Below are positions 33,947-34,499 of a stretch of DNA of 34,499 nucleotides, piece by piece (within the stretch, counting starts at the first letter, position 1; every line of letters begins with the position of its first letter). Made by a program: the position numbers and the translations under genes. Location: contig JAULBX010027750.1 in the NCBI GenBank assembly GCA_032358255.1, positions 1-34,499 of the forward strand. Direction: 5' to 3'. The DNA comes from Heterotrichella gracilis (lineage: Eukaryota; Sar; Xanthophyceae; Tribonematales; Xanthonemataceae). A model generated the notes under the pieces. That model searched no databases, was not told the DNA's origin, and saw only the letters and a program-made list of their open reading frames with translations.

Positions 33947-34499
33947 GTGAGAAAATAGGGGTTTGGTAGGGTCTTGCTGCTTTGCCAAAAGTTTGATTGG
34001 ATGTGGGATGAGTTTAAGGAATCTGGAAGGGGTTAGGCTGCTGGATATGTTTAAGCTTCTCTGGGATTTTGCGCACAAGGATATTTTATGGCCATGTGAC
34101 TCTTGGAAGAGGGTGGTGCTGGAGGCATTGGCAAAATCTATGATTATAGTTTCAAGGTTTTGCGCAATTGATTTTCTAGTGTGTGGGCAGTAGTCTTGAT
34201 CATCATGGGTAAACATCCAGAGTGCGGGCAATTGCGCCTTGAAACCTCCATACCTTAAGGTTGACAGTGCAAAGGATGCTAGCTTATATAAGGATTTCAG
34301 AGCCAACAAGGTGAAAGACAGTCCCGTTGCAGTGTGTACCCCGTGGATGACCCAAACTCAAAAGGTGTTGACACAATTTCCCACAAGTATTCATGGTGCC
34401 CCAGAGATTGAAATTACCACATATTACAAGATTACAAGATTTATTTGACAGTCACATTCAGGGAGCCAACCCGGGCTCACAAGACTGTTGGGGGTGCTT
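33947..34499 (+). other. Last TIC236 intron in the window, with two protein-like frames
   Basis: No further family exon is found after 33946, so the rest of the window is taken as intron. Two plus-strand frames in it look protein-like: 33963-34193 (LLDMFKLLWDFAHKDILW, KRVVLEALAKSMIIVSRF) and 34239-34448 (YLKVDSAKDASLYKDF). Their GC content is lower than that of the exons. They may be fragments of a mobile element. No family is recognised and neither matches the expected next TIC236 segment. Confidence 0.3.

Noticed and set aside
33686..34309. 207-codon minus-strand ORF at the right end
   Set aside because: It runs antisense through the TIC236 exon 33863-33946 and shows no domain; its length is due to open antisense frames.

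Overview
The window is nuclear DNA of a photosynthetic eukaryote, most likely a chlorophyte green alga. The genes are split by many GT-AG introns of about 70-1000 bases, acceptors are nearly always (T)GCAG|G, introns are rich in G runs and GCATGC, and one gene is a plastid-envelope protein found in green plants and algae. There is no prokaryotic operon structure, CRISPR array or recognisable rRNA or tRNA. Assignment to Chlamydomonadales is only a guess from intron style and from the kinase family.

Layout. 1-6000: AT-richer sequence, mostly without recognisable genes. It holds a possible partial exon at the left edge, a diverged tandem duplication of about 1 kb (1.5-2.7 kb), a TTAAGG telomere-like array (4.09-4.18 kb) and several unassigned ORFs. 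6851-9900 (minus): a seven-exon p24/TMED (GOLD-domain) cargo receptor, with a possible 3' extension down to 6020. 9901-12311: intergenic, with one perfect TATA motif and one unassigned ORF. 12312-18600 (minus): a complete 16-exon gene for a 717-residue GAF-PAS-protein kinase (TKL-like) with an N-terminal MGCGSS acylation motif. 18601-19900: intergenic region between divergent genes, carrying overlapping perfect inverted repeats. 19901-33946 and beyond (plus): 25 exons of a TIC236/SSG4-type TamB-domain protein, the inner-envelope part of the chloroplast protein import machinery. Roughly its last 500 residues lie outside the window.

All three gene models were built by hand. Every junction keeps the reading frame, and the translations follow the known order of motifs in each family. 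The three genes are not an obvious pathway: secretory cargo sorting, membrane-associated signalling and plastid protein import. The kinase and TIC236 are divergently transcribed and may share a promoter region. The most interesting points are the bacterial-style GAF fused to a TKL kinase with HGD in place of HRD, the short TIC236 N-terminal linker, the possible long proline/serine-rich tail on the p24 protein, mutually exclusive hairpins upstream of the kinase, and a peptide-coding element (IPxVNLARCEV) present in two TIC236 introns with almost only third-position differences.
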